64,000 nucleotides of DNA, from the NCBI GenBank assembly GCA_024655905.1, contig JANLFP010000003.1, forward strand, positions 62,001 through 126,000, in the 5' to 3' direction. The notes beneath the pieces were generated by a model that saw only the letters and a program-made list of their open reading frames with translations, ran no database searches and was not told the origin of the DNA. This document shows, one piece after another, positions 7,353-16,091 of this stretch. Source of the DNA: Tepidanaerobacteraceae bacterium. GTDB lineage: Bacteria; Bacillota; Thermosediminibacteria; Thermosediminibacterales; Tepidanaerobacteraceae. Within the stretch, counting starts at the first letter, position 1; each line of letters starts with the position of its first letter. A program made the position numbers and the translations under genes.

Positions 7353-7823
7353 CTACTTGGTGTATTTGTCCGCAACCTTCGTGGCTCCGCACGCATTAGG
7401 CTTTATTTTAATTTTAAAACCGCTGCCCATGACCCACCCCACCACTTCCCGGATGAGCTCTTTTGTCTCTCCGTTCTGGCCGATATCCACATGGACTTCC
7501 ACATCCATGTCCTTATAGCGGGTTTTGCCGAGTTCCTCCTTGAGCTGGGTTACCGCTTCCAGGGACAGCGATGTTTCCGTGAATATTTTATGGCGAAGAT
7601 TCCTAACAGCAGACATGAACTTGCGCCTGTAATAGTAGCGCGCTCCCTTGCCAACCCGGTGCACTATGATGGCGGTGACAAAACACACATTGTCGCGCGC
7701 CTGGGAGTCGGTGCCTATTATCAATTTATATGAGGCAGAAGGCTCCTCTTCCATAAAAGCTATCATATCCCTGACCACTTCGGAAAGGGGGAGTCTCCCT
7801 TTTGTGGGGCTTACGAAATGCAT
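7353..7823 (-). CDS. RNase H-like YkuK family protein (DUF458)
   Basis: The protein is 156 residues, ATG 7823 with GGATGGG upstream. It matches the YkuK/DUF458 family, an RNase H-like fold: LIIGTDSQ near residue 35 holds the first acidic residue, followed by FVTAIIVHR, EVHVDIGQNGETKELI and a C-terminal GFKIKIKPNACGATKVADKYTK-type ending. No biochemical activity is established for the family, although a role in sporulating Firmicutes is often noted. It is separated from rsmA upstream by 176 bases with no recognisable gene. Single-gene unit, convergent with the glycosyltransferase gene. Confidence 0.88.
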   Translation of the reverse strand: MHFVSPTKGRLPLSEVVRDMIAFMEEEPSASYKLIIGTDSQARDNVCFVTAIIVHRVGKGARYYYRRKFMSAVRNLRHKIFTETSLSLEAVTQLKEELGKTRYKDMDVEVHVDIGQNGETKELIREVVGWVMGSGFKIKIKPNACGATKVADKYTK

Positions 7824-7999
7824 GGAAATCCCATCCTTAAAACAGCAAAAGTTATTATATGTATAAAACCCCTTCTACCCCTTAATTAGAAGTGAGAGGC
7901 GGGAAATCATCCTCGCGCTTCATCTTCCATATTCTTATTATCTTTAATCTCGATTAAAGGCACACCAACATCGCCAAGGCCTGATTGCAGCCTGGCTGC

Positions 8000-8839
8000 T
8001 TAATTGCGGAGCAATGCCGCGAGTCTTGCGAATTCTTCGATGGATAATGTCTCGCCGCGGCGCGCAGGGTCGATGCCCGCTTTTTCAAGGGCATCGTCAA
8101 TTTTATCAAGGGATATGCCGCAAAGCGCAAGCCTGTCTTTCAGAGAATTTCTCAAAATCTTTCGTCGATGGCCGAAAGCCGCCTCCACCACTTCGAAAAA
8201 CACAGCCTCGTCTTCCAGTTTCACCCGGGGCTCATGCCTAAATATAATCCTCACCACGGCCGAATCCACCTTCGGCGGAGGAACAAAAGCTTCACTGCCC
8301 ACTTCGCATACGATGTCCACATCGGCATGAAGTTGCACCGCGACGGATAAAATGCCGTAATCTTTTCCCCCCGGGAGCGCCGTGAGCCGCCGTGCCACCT
8401 CTTTTTGCACCATGATCACCGCTAGCTTCACCAAACAGCGGCTTTCCACCAGCTTCATTATGATGGGGCTGGTTATATAATACGGAAGGTTTGCCACCAC
8501 CTTGAAATCCGACATAAAATATCTATTCTTCAACAGCTCTAAATCTAATTTTAGCACATCTTCTTCAATAATACAAATATTTTCGAAAACGCCGACCCTG
8601 TTTTTCAAAGCGGGGATTAAGTCCCCGTCCTTTTCTACGGCAGCAACTTTTTTTGCCCGCCGGCACAGCTTCTCCGTAAGCGCGCCGAGCCCTGGCCCTA
8701 TCTCCAGCACGCAATCCTCGGAGGACAGTTCCGCAGCTTCAAGAATAGCGGCAATCGGCCTTTCATCCATCAAGAAATGCTGCCCGAGGCGTTTATCAGC
8801 TTTTATGCCGTATTTTCTCATTATCGATTTAATATCCAT
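8000..8839 (-). CDS. rsmA: 16S rRNA dimethyladenosine transferase RsmA (KsgA)
   Basis: The protein is 279 residues, starting at ATG 8839 behind AAGGGGTAG; a longer frame to 8905 overlaps the upstream gene and lacks a ribosome site. RsmA dimethylates two adjacent adenines in the 3' hairpin of 16S rRNA, a late 30S assembly checkpoint. Visible motifs: KRLGQHFL at the N-terminus, the SAM-binding LEIGPGLGALT, EKDGDLIP, EEDVLKLDL and the NLPYYITSPI motif that contacts the target adenine, with a C-terminal four-helix region. It follows the radical-SAM gene (stop at 8842) almost directly. Loss of this enzyme usually gives kasugamycin resistance. Confidence 0.97.
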   Translation of the reverse strand: MDIKSIMRKYGIKADKRLGQHFLMDERPIAAILEAAELSSEDCVLEIGPGLGALTEKLCRRAKKVAAVEKDGDLIPALKNRVGVFENICIIEEDVLKLDLELLKNRYFMSDFKVVANLPYYITSPIIMKLVESRCLVKLAVIMVQKEVARRLTALPGGKDYGILSVAVQLHADVDIVCEVGSEAFVPPPKVDSAVVRIIFRHEPRVKLEDEAVFFEVVEAAFGHRRKILRNSLKDRLALCGISLDKIDDALEKAGIDPARRGETLSIEEFARLAALLRN

Positions 8840-8841
8840 CT

Positions 8842-9432
8842 CTACCCCTTGATGTAATGCCTCACTCTGAACTCCACCCCGAGTTCTTCGGCCAGTCTGC
8901 GGCATTTTCCCACATCGATGTAAGGAAGGTCCACCACTGATAAAACCACCCGCGGAACATGACTTTTACATTTCCGGGCAAATTCCAAAATGGAATAATA
9001 TGCCTCCTCGCCGTAGTCCGAATGGCACAACTCCTGATACTTTTCGGCATTCTCGGCATTCAGGCTTATGGAGATTGTATCTATCAACCCCTTGAACTGG
9101 GGAGTCACATCTTCGCCGTATATCAGGTTTGCCTGTCCGTTGGTGTCTACGCGTATTTTCACATCCGGATAATTCTTTTTAATGTGCATGGCCACATCCA
9201 GTACGGTCTGAAGCCGCATGAGGGGCTCTCCGTATCCGCAAAAGACCACCTCTTTATACCCCGAAGGATCTCCGATGGCCTCGATTATTTCTCTTGAAGT
9301 GGGTTCCTTTTCCAGCCATAGATTATATCCCCCCACTCCCGGTCCGTTCTGCCTTATGCAGAAGCCGCACCTGTTCGTGCACCTGTTTGTAATGTTGAGG
9401 TATAGGGAATCGCCCAATCTGTATGCTATCAT
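8842..9432 (-). CDS. TatD-associated radical SAM protein
   Basis: The protein is 196 residues. ATG 9432 sits behind GGACGG; a GTG three codons earlier is too close to that site. The CxxxCxxC cluster motif is Cys18, Cys22, Cys25 (RCTNRCGFC), followed by the GYGEP motif and VDTNGQA, as in elongating-pyruvate-lyase/activase-like radical SAM enzymes. The family is known for linkage or fusion with TatD nuclease, and tatD is the next gene upstream here. Its reaction is not established. It is short, lacking a long C-terminal extension, and is followed directly by rsmA, suggesting one transcript tatD-rSAM-rsmA. Confidence 0.88.
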   Translation of the reverse strand: MIAYRLGDSLYLNITNRCTNRCGFCIRQNGPGVGGYNLWLEKEPTSREIIEAIGDPSGYKEVVFCGYGEPLMRLQTVLDVAMHIKKNYPDVKIRVDTNGQANLIYGEDVTPQFKGLIDTISISLNAENAEKYQELCHSDYGEEAYYSILEFARKCKSHVPRVVLSVVDLPYIDVGKCRRLAEELGVEFRVRHYIKG

Positions 9433-9454
9433 TTTTTGCACCGTCCATATTTTT

Positions 9455-9476
9455 TAAAATAACAACTGTTATTTTA
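9455..9476. promoter_or_regulatory. 22-base palindrome upstream of the radical SAM gene
   Basis: TAAAATAACA (9455-9464), AC, TGTTATTTTA (9467-9476): perfect ten-base arms. It lies 23 bases upstream of the radical SAM start and 78 bases after tatD. It does not match an operator I can name; it may be a regulator site or a weak hairpin. Confidence 0.5.
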
Positions 9477-9553
9477 GCATAAATAGCGGAAAATCACAAC
9501 TTCGGCCTCGGCTTGCCGCTGTTTCGTGCTGATTTATAAGTTTTTTCGAGCTG

Positions 9554-10336
9554 TCAACGATTCCGCCCCCCGGTCAATGTCAACCTGCCGAACAGGTTCC
9601 GAACGTTCGATGCGGTAGCCCGCTCTATTTCTTCTATTGAAACGCCCCTCAGCTTCGCCAGTGCGGAGGCTATTGTCTCTATCTCTGTGGGGTCGTTCCT
9701 TTTTCCCCTACGAGGTTCCGGCGAAAGATAGGGGCAGTCGGTCTCCAGCAGGATTTTATCAAGTGGCAGTTTGGATGCCGCTTGTTTGGGTCTGCTTGCG
9801 TTTTTGAATGTAATTGTTCCTCCGAAGGAAAAATAAAACCCAATCTTCATGAATTCTTCCGCCATCTCGAGGCTTGCTGAATAGCAGTGCATCAGGCCTT
9901 TTTTTACGCCGGACTTCTGCAATATCTCCAGCGTATCCCTGTGGGCTTCCCTGTCGTGGACCACTACTGGAAGGCCCAGTTCCTTAGCCAGCTCCAGCTG
10001 CTCAGCGAACACCTTTTTTTGAATCTCTCTATCGCAGAAGTCATAGTGGTAATCCAGGCCTATTTCACCTATTGCCAAAACTCTTTCATATTCTGCCAGT
10101 TGTTTTAATGTTTCAAGATAATTTTGTCCCGCTTTCGCGGCTTCATGCGGATGTATCCCTACGCAGGCGTATATGAAATCATGCTTTTGAGAAAGTTCCA
10201 CCGAAAATTTGCTGGTTTCAATGTTGGAGCCCGCATTGATTACAATCATACCCTTTTCCCGAATTTTCTTCATCACGCTTTCCCTATCGCCGTCAAACGC
10301 TTCGTCATCCAGATGGGCATGGGCATCGATGAGCAT
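9554..10336 (-). CDS. tatD: TatD family metal-dependent DNase
   Basis: The protein is 260 residues, ATG 10336 behind GGAGGAG. TatD/YabD nucleases are TIM-barrel hydrolases with 3'-5' exonuclease activity on DNA and RNA, acting in repair and RNA turnover. The metal ligands appear in order: the N-terminal DAHAHLD, AIGEIGLDYHYD (Glu and Asp), VVHDREAH (His), MHCYSAS (His) and LETDCPYLSP (Asp). The length is typical. Its place directly downstream of metG is the same as in Bacillus subtilis (metS-yabD). Confidence 0.95.
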   Translation of the reverse strand: MLIDAHAHLDDEAFDGDRESVMKKIREKGMIVINAGSNIETSKFSVELSQKHDFIYACVGIHPHEAAKAGQNYLETLKQLAEYERVLAIGEIGLDYHYDFCDREIQKKVFAEQLELAKELGLPVVVHDREAHRDTLEILQKSGVKKGLMHCYSASLEMAEEFMKIGFYFSFGGTITFKNASRPKQAASKLPLDKILLETDCPYLSPEPRRGKRNDPTEIETIASALAKLRGVSIEEIERATASNVRNLFGRLTLTGGRNR

Positions 10337-10425
10337 CGCTATCTCCTCCATTGCGCGCAGGAATCATTTTTATAAAGCCGGCGAATTTGCTGATCCGTTC
10401 GGCTTTTGATTTTATAGAGCGTTTG

Positions 10426-12435
10426 TCATTTTATCCTCGCGCCTGATTCTATGTCTTTATCGACCGTGAGCAGAGCAAGCTTTTCTCCATTTGATGCGGC
10501 CAGCAGCATGCCCTGGGACTCTATGCCGCGGAGCTTTGCGGGCTTGAGGTTGGCCACAACCACTATCTTTTTCCCCACAAGCTGATCCGGAGCATAATGC
10601 TTGGCTATGCCCGCCACTATCTGGCGGATTTCTTCGCCGATTTTTATGCTTAGCTTCAGCAATTTGTCCGCTCCCTGCACTTTTTCGGCTTCCAGCACCT
10701 CCGCCACCCGAAGCTGAACCCGGGCAAATTCATCTATAGAAATCAGGTTCGCTCCATCTTCCTTGGTCCCATCCACCGCCTTGTCGGTGCTCGACCGTGC
10801 ATCTTCGGATGCTTTTCCGGTTTCCTCAGATGACTTGCCGGATTCGCTTGGGGTTTTGATTTCCCCATCCTTGCTTTCCTCGCCGCCGATTTGGGCAGAA
10901 CCTTCAATCCGCGGGAATATGATTTCTTTTCTGGATACCGAAAGCCCCGCCGGGAGTCTGCCCCAGGTTTTTATGCTTTCCCAGGCGGCGAGATTTTCGT
11001 CCTCTATGCCAAGCTGCTCCCTTATCTTTGCGGGAGTGTGCGGCATGAACGGGGAAATATGAACCGATATGATGCGCAGGGCCTCGGCCAGATTGTACAG
11101 CACCGTAGCCAGACGCTGCTCTTTGCCCGAATCCTTGGCCAGGCTCCAGGGCATTGTCTCGTCGATATATTTGTTGGCGCGGCCTATAAATTTCCATATT
11201 TCCTGGAGCGCTCCGGAAAATTCCAGGCCGTCCATGAGTTTTTCCACCTTATCGGGCAGGTCTTCCGCCATGGTTTTAAGCTCATCGTCTATGGCATCGC
11301 CAATTCCCGGGGCGGGAATCTTTCCGCCGAAGTATTTTTCTATCATGGTGACGGTGCGGGAGAGCAAATTGCCCAGGTCATTGGCCAGATCAAAGTTTAT
11401 CCTGTCCACCAAAGCCCTATTCGAAAAAACGCCGTCCGCCCCGAAGGGAATCTCCCGAAGCAGGAAATACCTGACGGCATCAACCCCGTATAAATCGACA
11501 AGAACCCTGGGGTCCACCACATTGCCCTTGGATTTGGACATTTTGCCGCCTTCCAGGATGAGCCAGCCGTGGCCGAACACCTTTTTCGGAATGGGAAGGC
11601 CCAGCGCCATGAGCATGATGGGCCATATGATGGTGTGGAACCTCACTATCTCTTTTCCCACCAGGTGCACATCCGCCGGCCAGTATTTGTTATAAAGGCC
11701 GTCGTTTTCCAGGGAATATCCCAGAGCGGTGATGTAGTTGGAAAGGGCGTCTATCCATACATAAACCACATGCTTTTCGTCAAAGGGCACCGGAATGCCC
11801 CAGTCGAAGCTTGTCCTGGAAACGCAAAGGTCCTCCAGGCCGGGCTTCAGGAAATTGTTTATCATCTCATTCCGCCTGGAAGGGGGCTGTATGAAGTCCG
11901 GATGACTTTCGATATATTCTATCATCTTGTCCTGATATTTGGAAAGCCTGAAGAAATACGCTTCTTCCTTGATGAGCTCCACCGGCCTTCCGCAGTCGGG
12001 ACATTTGCCGTCCGCCAGCTGATGTTCGGTGAAAAAGGTCTCACAGGGCGTGCAGTACCATCCCTCATACGCGCCCTTGTAAATATCTCCCTGGTCATAT
12101 AGCTTCCTGAATATGTTCTGCACAGCTTTTACATGATATTCGTCCGTGGTGCGGATAAATTTATCGTATGATACATCCAGCGTTTTCCACAGCTCCTTTA
12201 TCCACGCCACAATTTCATCCACATATTCCTTCGGGGTCTTGCCGTGTTCTTCAGCCTTGCGCTGAATCTTCTGGCCGTGTTCATCGGTCCCGGTGAGAAA
12301 AAATACATCATAGCCTGTAAGCCGCTTGAACCGTGCCATAGCATCTGCCGCTACGGTGGTGTAGGAATGGCCGATGTGAAGCTTGTCACTTGGATAATAA
12401 ATTGGAGTAGTGATATAAAAGGTTTTTTTGTCCAT
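10426..12435 (-). CDS. metG: Methionyl-tRNA synthetase with C-terminal tRNA-binding domain
   Basis: The protein is 669 residues, ATG 12435 eight bases after AGGAGG. It charges tRNA-Met and the initiator tRNA. Class I motifs: HIGH at residues 20-23 and KMSKSKGN in the second half; a zinc knuckle (CTPC...CPDC) lies near 126-147. A Ser/Glu/Lys-rich disordered linker (about residues 510-555) joins the core to an EMAP/Arc1p-like tRNA-binding domain (FARVQLRVAEVLEAEKV to the end), which aids dimerisation and tRNA capture. The linker is longer than usual. Expression is predicted to be controlled by the methionine T-box leader upstream. Confidence 0.97.
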   Translation of the reverse strand: MDKKTFYITTPIYYPSDKLHIGHSYTTVAADAMARFKRLTGYDVFFLTGTDEHGQKIQRKAEEHGKTPKEYVDEIVAWIKELWKTLDVSYDKFIRTTDEYHVKAVQNIFRKLYDQGDIYKGAYEGWYCTPCETFFTEHQLADGKCPDCGRPVELIKEEAYFFRLSKYQDKMIEYIESHPDFIQPPSRRNEMINNFLKPGLEDLCVSRTSFDWGIPVPFDEKHVVYVWIDALSNYITALGYSLENDGLYNKYWPADVHLVGKEIVRFHTIIWPIMLMALGLPIPKKVFGHGWLILEGGKMSKSKGNVVDPRVLVDLYGVDAVRYFLLREIPFGADGVFSNRALVDRINFDLANDLGNLLSRTVTMIEKYFGGKIPAPGIGDAIDDELKTMAEDLPDKVEKLMDGLEFSGALQEIWKFIGRANKYIDETMPWSLAKDSGKEQRLATVLYNLAEALRIISVHISPFMPHTPAKIREQLGIEDENLAAWESIKTWGRLPAGLSVSRKEIIFPRIEGSAQIGGEESKDGEIKTPSESGKSSEETGKASEDARSSTDKAVDGTKEDGANLISIDEFARVQLRVAEVLEAEKVQGADKLLKLSIKIGEEIRQIVAGIAKHYAPDQLVGKKIVVVANLKPAKLRGIESQGMLLAASNGEKLALLTVDKDIESGARIK

Positions 12436-12638
12436 ATCGGATTCCTCCTTCAAATTTCTTCTGTATTAGCGCACCTAAATTGGTTCCAATGCAAAAAACG
12501 ACTTTGATTGTCGCGACGGTCTGGCACCCAAGCGTTCAGCCCGGCGTTGAATTCCGAACCTGAATCCCCGCTTCGGAGAATTTGGCGGGCAATTCTACAC
12601 GCTTCCTGCGGCAGCCGGCGCGCATTCGTACAAGAATC
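12436..12638 (-). other. Untranslated segment between the metG T-box and the metG start
   Basis: About 200 bases separate the T-box terminator from metG with no supported reading frame. The segment contains an AGGAGG ribosome site directly before metG and, at 12498-12540, a stretch resembling one at 22929-22971 upstream of hyuA (both read G-N-GACGG, then GGCACC, then CGTTC on the plus strand). It may be a long leader or a degenerate inserted element. Confidence 0.4.
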
Positions 12639-12972
12639 CAAAAACCCCCGCCCCGTTAAAGGGGCGAGGGTTTCTCGCGGTACCACCCAATTTCGCCTTT
12701 GAAAAAAGGCCTCTTTCAGATGCAGGAGCCGTCTTTCATGCGTCCATAGCGGCAATATTCGTCTTCTGCCGCAAGGTGAGGGGATCTGCCGACTTCGTTA
12801 TAAAAAACGTCTCCGATATCTGAAGGCTTCTAACGGGCCTTGACCGTCGCCGCCTACTTTGCTTCAGCGGCTCGACTCCGGGGCCATGTTCGGCAGAGTC
12901 TTCGGCGCCGGCTTTCACCTTTCCCGGCTCTCTTTTGCCTATCCCTCCGCTTACTCTTCCCTTCACAGTCTT
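12639..12972 (-). ncRNA. T-box riboswitch, methionine (AUG specifier), upstream of metG
   Basis: The minus-strand leader carries the conserved T-box UGGUACCGCG (12685-12676) followed by a terminator stem CCCTCGCCCC/GGGGCGGGGG (about 12670-12642) and a T-run. Upstream is a long Stem I with GAAGAGUAAGCGG, the AGAGAGCCGGG / GGUGAAAGCCGG distal arm and a specifier loop reading GAACAUGG, which places AUG at 12887-12885 as the specifier. Uncharged tRNA-Met should stabilise the antiterminator and raise metG expression. The stem boundaries are estimated. Confidence 0.93.
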
Positions 12973-13087
12973 TAAAGCAATTTAACTCTTTTAAATGCAC
13001 AAAAAAGCAAAAACATTCCTAAATGCGTGCTATTTATTCCATGCGCTTCAAAAAGCCAATAGATGAAATCCTTTTGATGATAGCTTT

Positions 13088-13116
13088 TTTATATCATATA
13101 AAAATCAAAAAGTCAA
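13088..13116 (-). promoter_or_regulatory. Promoter of the metG T-box leader
   Basis: On the minus strand TTGACT (13116-13111), 17 bases, TATAAA (13093-13088). It begins only 47 bases after the oppF stop, so metG is an independent unit with a leader of roughly 640 bases. Confidence 0.75.
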
Positions 13117-13162
13117 GGATTGGACAGATACTAATCGGGACTCTCTGCCGGTATTCGAAATG

Positions 13163-14137
13163 TCATTTTTTGTATAAATGGCATCGCACGAAGTGATCCT
13201 CTGAAACCTGATGCATAATGGGTTCTTCGGAACGGCAAATGTCCGTGCTCAGCATACACCTTGTATGAAAACTGCAGCCTTTTGGTACATTTACAGGTGA
13301 CGGTATCTCGCCTGTTGAAACAACTTTCTTGGGTTTTAATGCTTCCTCTTCTTCAGAAATCACCGGAATGGAGGACAACAGCATTTGTGTGTAAGGATGC
13401 ATGGGGGTTTTGTAAAAATCCTCCGTTGGGGCCACCTCGCACATCTTGCCCAGATACATGATGGCCACCTTGGTGGAGATATTTCTCATAAGGCTGAGGT
13501 CATGCGTTATAAACAGGTAGGTAAGCTTTTGTTCTCTATGGAGCTTCAAGAGCATATTAATAATTTTTGCCTGTATGGAAACATCCAGTGAAGATGTGGG
13601 TTCATCAAGAATAATAAACTTCGGATTGCTGCACAAAGCCCGCGCAATAGACACCAGCTGTTTTTCTCCTCCTCCGATTGATGTGGGCGATTTATACATA
13701 AAGTCTGCTGGCAGTTCTACCATTTCAAGGATTTCGGCAATCTTTTCTTCTATCTTCCCCCTAGGCACAATCTTATGCACCTTTAGCGGCAGGCTCAGTA
13801 TCTGACGGACGTCCTGGTAGGGGTTTAGAGAGGACCCTGGGTCCTGAAAAACTATCTGCACATTTTTTTTAAAGCTCATTGATCGCCTGTTGTTTTTATT
13901 TATGATGTTTTCTCCGTTAAAAATTATTTCCCCTTCTACAGGCTTATACATGCCCATAATTGTATAGGCTATCGTGCTCTTCCCCGACCCGGATTCCCCC
14001 ACCAGCCCCATAATCTCTCCTTCTTTCACGCTGAAGCTTACACCGTCCACCGCCCTTACGTAATTGGCCTTATCCCTCGATTTGTTTATTAAAAAATACG
14101 TCTTTAAATTTTTAACATCCAGTATATGCTTGTCCAT
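13163..14137 (-). CDS. oppF: Oligopeptide-type ABC transporter ATPase (OppF/DppF)
   Basis: The protein is 324 residues, last gene of the hyuAB-opp operon. It is a peptide/nickel-type ATPase energising uptake: Walker A GESGSGKST, Walker B FIILDEPTSSLD, the H-loop ITHDLS, and the C-terminal oligopeptide/dipeptide ABC region with a Cys cluster (CSFHTRCMLSTDIC) that in several homologues binds an Fe-S cluster. The signature motif reads IGGGEKQ rather than the usual LSGGQ, so this may be the less active half of an OppD/OppF pair. ATG 14137 follows AGGAGG with a rather long spacing. The substrate is inferred from neighbouring hydantoinase genes, not from this protein. Confidence 0.93.
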   Translation of the reverse strand: MDKHILDVKNLKTYFLINKSRDKANYVRAVDGVSFSVKEGEIMGLVGESGSGKSTIAYTIMGMYKPVEGEIIFNGENIINKNNRRSMSFKKNVQIVFQDPGSSLNPYQDVRQILSLPLKVHKIVPRGKIEEKIAEILEMVELPADFMYKSPTSIGGGEKQLVSIARALCSNPKFIILDEPTSSLDVSIQAKIINMLLKLHREQKLTYLFITHDLSLMRNISTKVAIMYLGKMCEVAPTEDFYKTPMHPYTQMLLSSIPVISEEEEALKPKKVVSTGEIPSPVNVPKGCSFHTRCMLSTDICRSEEPIMHQVSEDHFVRCHLYKK

Positions 14138-14191
14138 GAAAAAACTTTCCTCCTCGCTAAAAGCGCTATGTGTCTGACGGAAAAAATCTTT

Positions 14192-15166
14192 CTAATTATA
14201 CTTAAAACATGCTACCAGGTGATTTTCAGTTGCCACCGTCGCAGGCGGTTTCTGTCTGCTGCAAACCTCCTTTGCATCGGGGCAGCGCGGGTAAAATCGG
14301 CATCCCGGTGTAGGATTTATATAATCGGGAATGTAACCGTATATGCCTTCGGATACGCCTCCGCCAGACAATCTGGGCACGCAATCCATTAAGCCGCGCG
14401 TATAGGGATGCAGCGGATTTTTAAACAAATCTTTTGTTTTAGCCGCCTCAACGATATTTCCGGCATACATAACGTAAATCCTGTCCACTAGCTCTCTTGC
14501 AACACCCAATGAATGTGTAATCATGATGAGCGACATATGCTTCTCCTCGACTAAAGACCTCAGCAATCTGTGTATCTGGTCCTGTATCGTCACATCCAGG
14601 GCGGTGCCTGGTTCATCGGCTATAAGCAGTTCCCGTGGTGTCACCAGGGCCATCACTATGCATATGCGCTGTTTCATGCCGCCGCTTAATTGGTGAGGAT
14701 ATGAATCGAAAATCCTCTCGGGGTCCGATATCAATACATCCCTTATCGCCTTTATTGCTAGAGATTTCATGTCTTTTTTGCTGAAGTTTTTATCGAATTG
14801 CCCGGAATGCCTGATAACTTCCATTATCTGGTCTCCTACTGTAAAAACTGGATTTAATGCTGCGGATGGCTCCTGAGAAATCATCGATATGCTCCTGCGT
14901 CTCACCTGCTGTATCTCATTATAATTCATCCTCAATATATCGCTGCCTTTAAAAATGATTTCTCCTTCCGGTATATGCACTTTTCTGCTGTCGAGCACCC
15001 TCAAAATCGACTTCATCGTAGTTGTTTTTCCGCAGCCCGATTCTCCCACAAGACCAACTTTCTCACCTTTGCCGACATGCATGTTTATTCCATCTACTAC
15101 CTTTGCAAATCCTCGGTATGTGCTGTACCAGACTTTAAGATTCCTTATATCCAACAATCGTTCCAT
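14192..15166 (-). CDS. oppD: Oligopeptide-type ABC transporter ATPase (OppD/DppD)
   Basis: The protein is 324 residues, ATG 15166 behind GGGGGAG. Walker A is GESGCGKTT, the signature LSGGMKQRI, Walker B LLIADEPGTALD and the switch His in ITHSLG. The C-terminal extension (PTPGCRFYPRCPDAKEVC) is the cysteine-bearing segment of OppD/DppD proteins. It pairs with the OppF-type ATPase 54 bases downstream to drive the two permeases. It begins five bases after oppC. Confidence 0.95.
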   Translation of the reverse strand: MERLLDIRNLKVWYSTYRGFAKVVDGINMHVGKGEKVGLVGESGCGKTTTMKSILRVLDSRKVHIPEGEIIFKGSDILRMNYNEIQQVRRRSISMISQEPSAALNPVFTVGDQIMEVIRHSGQFDKNFSKKDMKSLAIKAIRDVLISDPERIFDSYPHQLSGGMKQRICIVMALVTPRELLIADEPGTALDVTIQDQIHRLLRSLVEEKHMSLIMITHSLGVARELVDRIYVMYAGNIVEAAKTKDLFKNPLHPYTRGLMDCVPRLSGGGVSEGIYGYIPDYINPTPGCRFYPRCPDAKEVCSRQKPPATVATENHLVACFKYN

Positions 15167-15171
15167 ATTAT

Positions 15172-16089
15172 TTATCTCCCCCTGTCAAGCATATCCCTTA
15201 TGCCATCGCCGAAAAAATTAAAACCCAAAATAATAAAGGCTATGGCAAGGGCCGGAAAAATCGTCATCCACCACAGGTCGGGCATATAGCGGGCACCGTC
15301 AGAAATCATTTGCCCAAAAGCAGGTGTGGGGGGCTGTTCGCCGAGACCCACAAAGCTCAGCGACGCACCTATCAGTATTACCCATCCTACATCCAATGCC
15401 ATTTTTGTAAATATCGGAGATAAGCAGTTTGGCAATATTTCGTTAAATAGTATATGGAATCTGGATGCTCCTATGAGTTCCGCATTTTTAACGAAGTATT
15501 CCTTGCTCAAGGCGGTGGCCATTCCGTATACCAATCTCGTATACCAGGGCCACCACATTGCAGTGACTGCTATCATTGAGCTGGTGAGGTTGGGTTTCAA
15601 TACTGCGGCTATTGCCAGCGCCAGAATAAGCGGTGGAAGGGCTAAAAACACATCGGTAAGCCTCATGATGATTATATCTATCCAGGTACCATTGTAATAT
15701 CCCGCAATCAGCCCGAGCAGCACTCCTATCGGAACGGCTATGGACAATACTATTACCGACATCAGGAGGGCGCCCCGAAATGAAAAAATCACACGGGTAA
15801 ATATATCTCTGCCGAATATATCCGTGCCGAAAAAGTATGAAGCGCTGGGAGGGAGATTGGCTTTTTCATAGTCCACAAATTCCTTTACATGCTGTGGATA
15901 CCGAGACACGACAGGAGCAAAAATAGCCAGAAAAATGGATATCAAGACTATGAAAAGCCCTAATACAGAAAGCTTGTTTCGCGAGAATTTATACCAATAT
16001 ATGCGAAGGTTTTCCTTTGCAGAGGGTGACAGCAGCCCTTTTTTCCTACATCGATTCAGCTCATTTTTTGCAATCGGCTCTTTGTTCAT
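15172..16089 (-). CDS. oppC: Oligopeptide-type ABC transporter permease (OppC/DppC)
   Basis: The protein is 305 residues. ATG 16089 sits nine bases after GGAGG; a GTG two codons earlier is too close. An N-terminal cytoplasmic tail precedes the first membrane helix (about 36-58), followed by the OppC extracellular loop (TDIFGRDIFTRVIF) and five more helices. The binding-protein-dependent transport signature is in the ELIGASRFHILFNEILPN stretch, which contacts the ATPase. Forms the membrane channel with OppB. The start overlaps the end of oppB by a few bases in the reading of the ribosome site, indicating translational coupling. Confidence 0.95.
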   Translation of the reverse strand: MNKEPIAKNELNRCRKKGLLSPSAKENLRIYWYKFSRNKLSVLGLFIVLISIFLAIFAPVVSRYPQHVKEFVDYEKANLPPSASYFFGTDIFGRDIFTRVIFSFRGALLMSVIVLSIAVPIGVLLGLIAGYYNGTWIDIIIMRLTDVFLALPPLILALAIAAVLKPNLTSSMIAVTAMWWPWYTRLVYGMATALSKEYFVKNAELIGASRFHILFNEILPNCLSPIFTKMALDVGWVILIGASLSFVGLGEQPPTPAFGQMISDGARYMPDLWWMTIFPALAIAFIILGFNFFGDGIRDMLDRGR

Positions 16090-16091
16090 AA

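Noticed and set aside
7824-7999. In-frame continuation after the rsmA stop reading SGLGDVGVPLIEIKDN, and an 18-base palindrome at 7942-7959
   Set aside because: The continuation is short, has no start or ribosome site, and could be chance; the palindrome has no T-run.
12639-12972. Reading frames across the T-box leaders
   Set aside because: Conserved T-box and specifier motifs explain the conservation; the frames are antisense or overlap stems.
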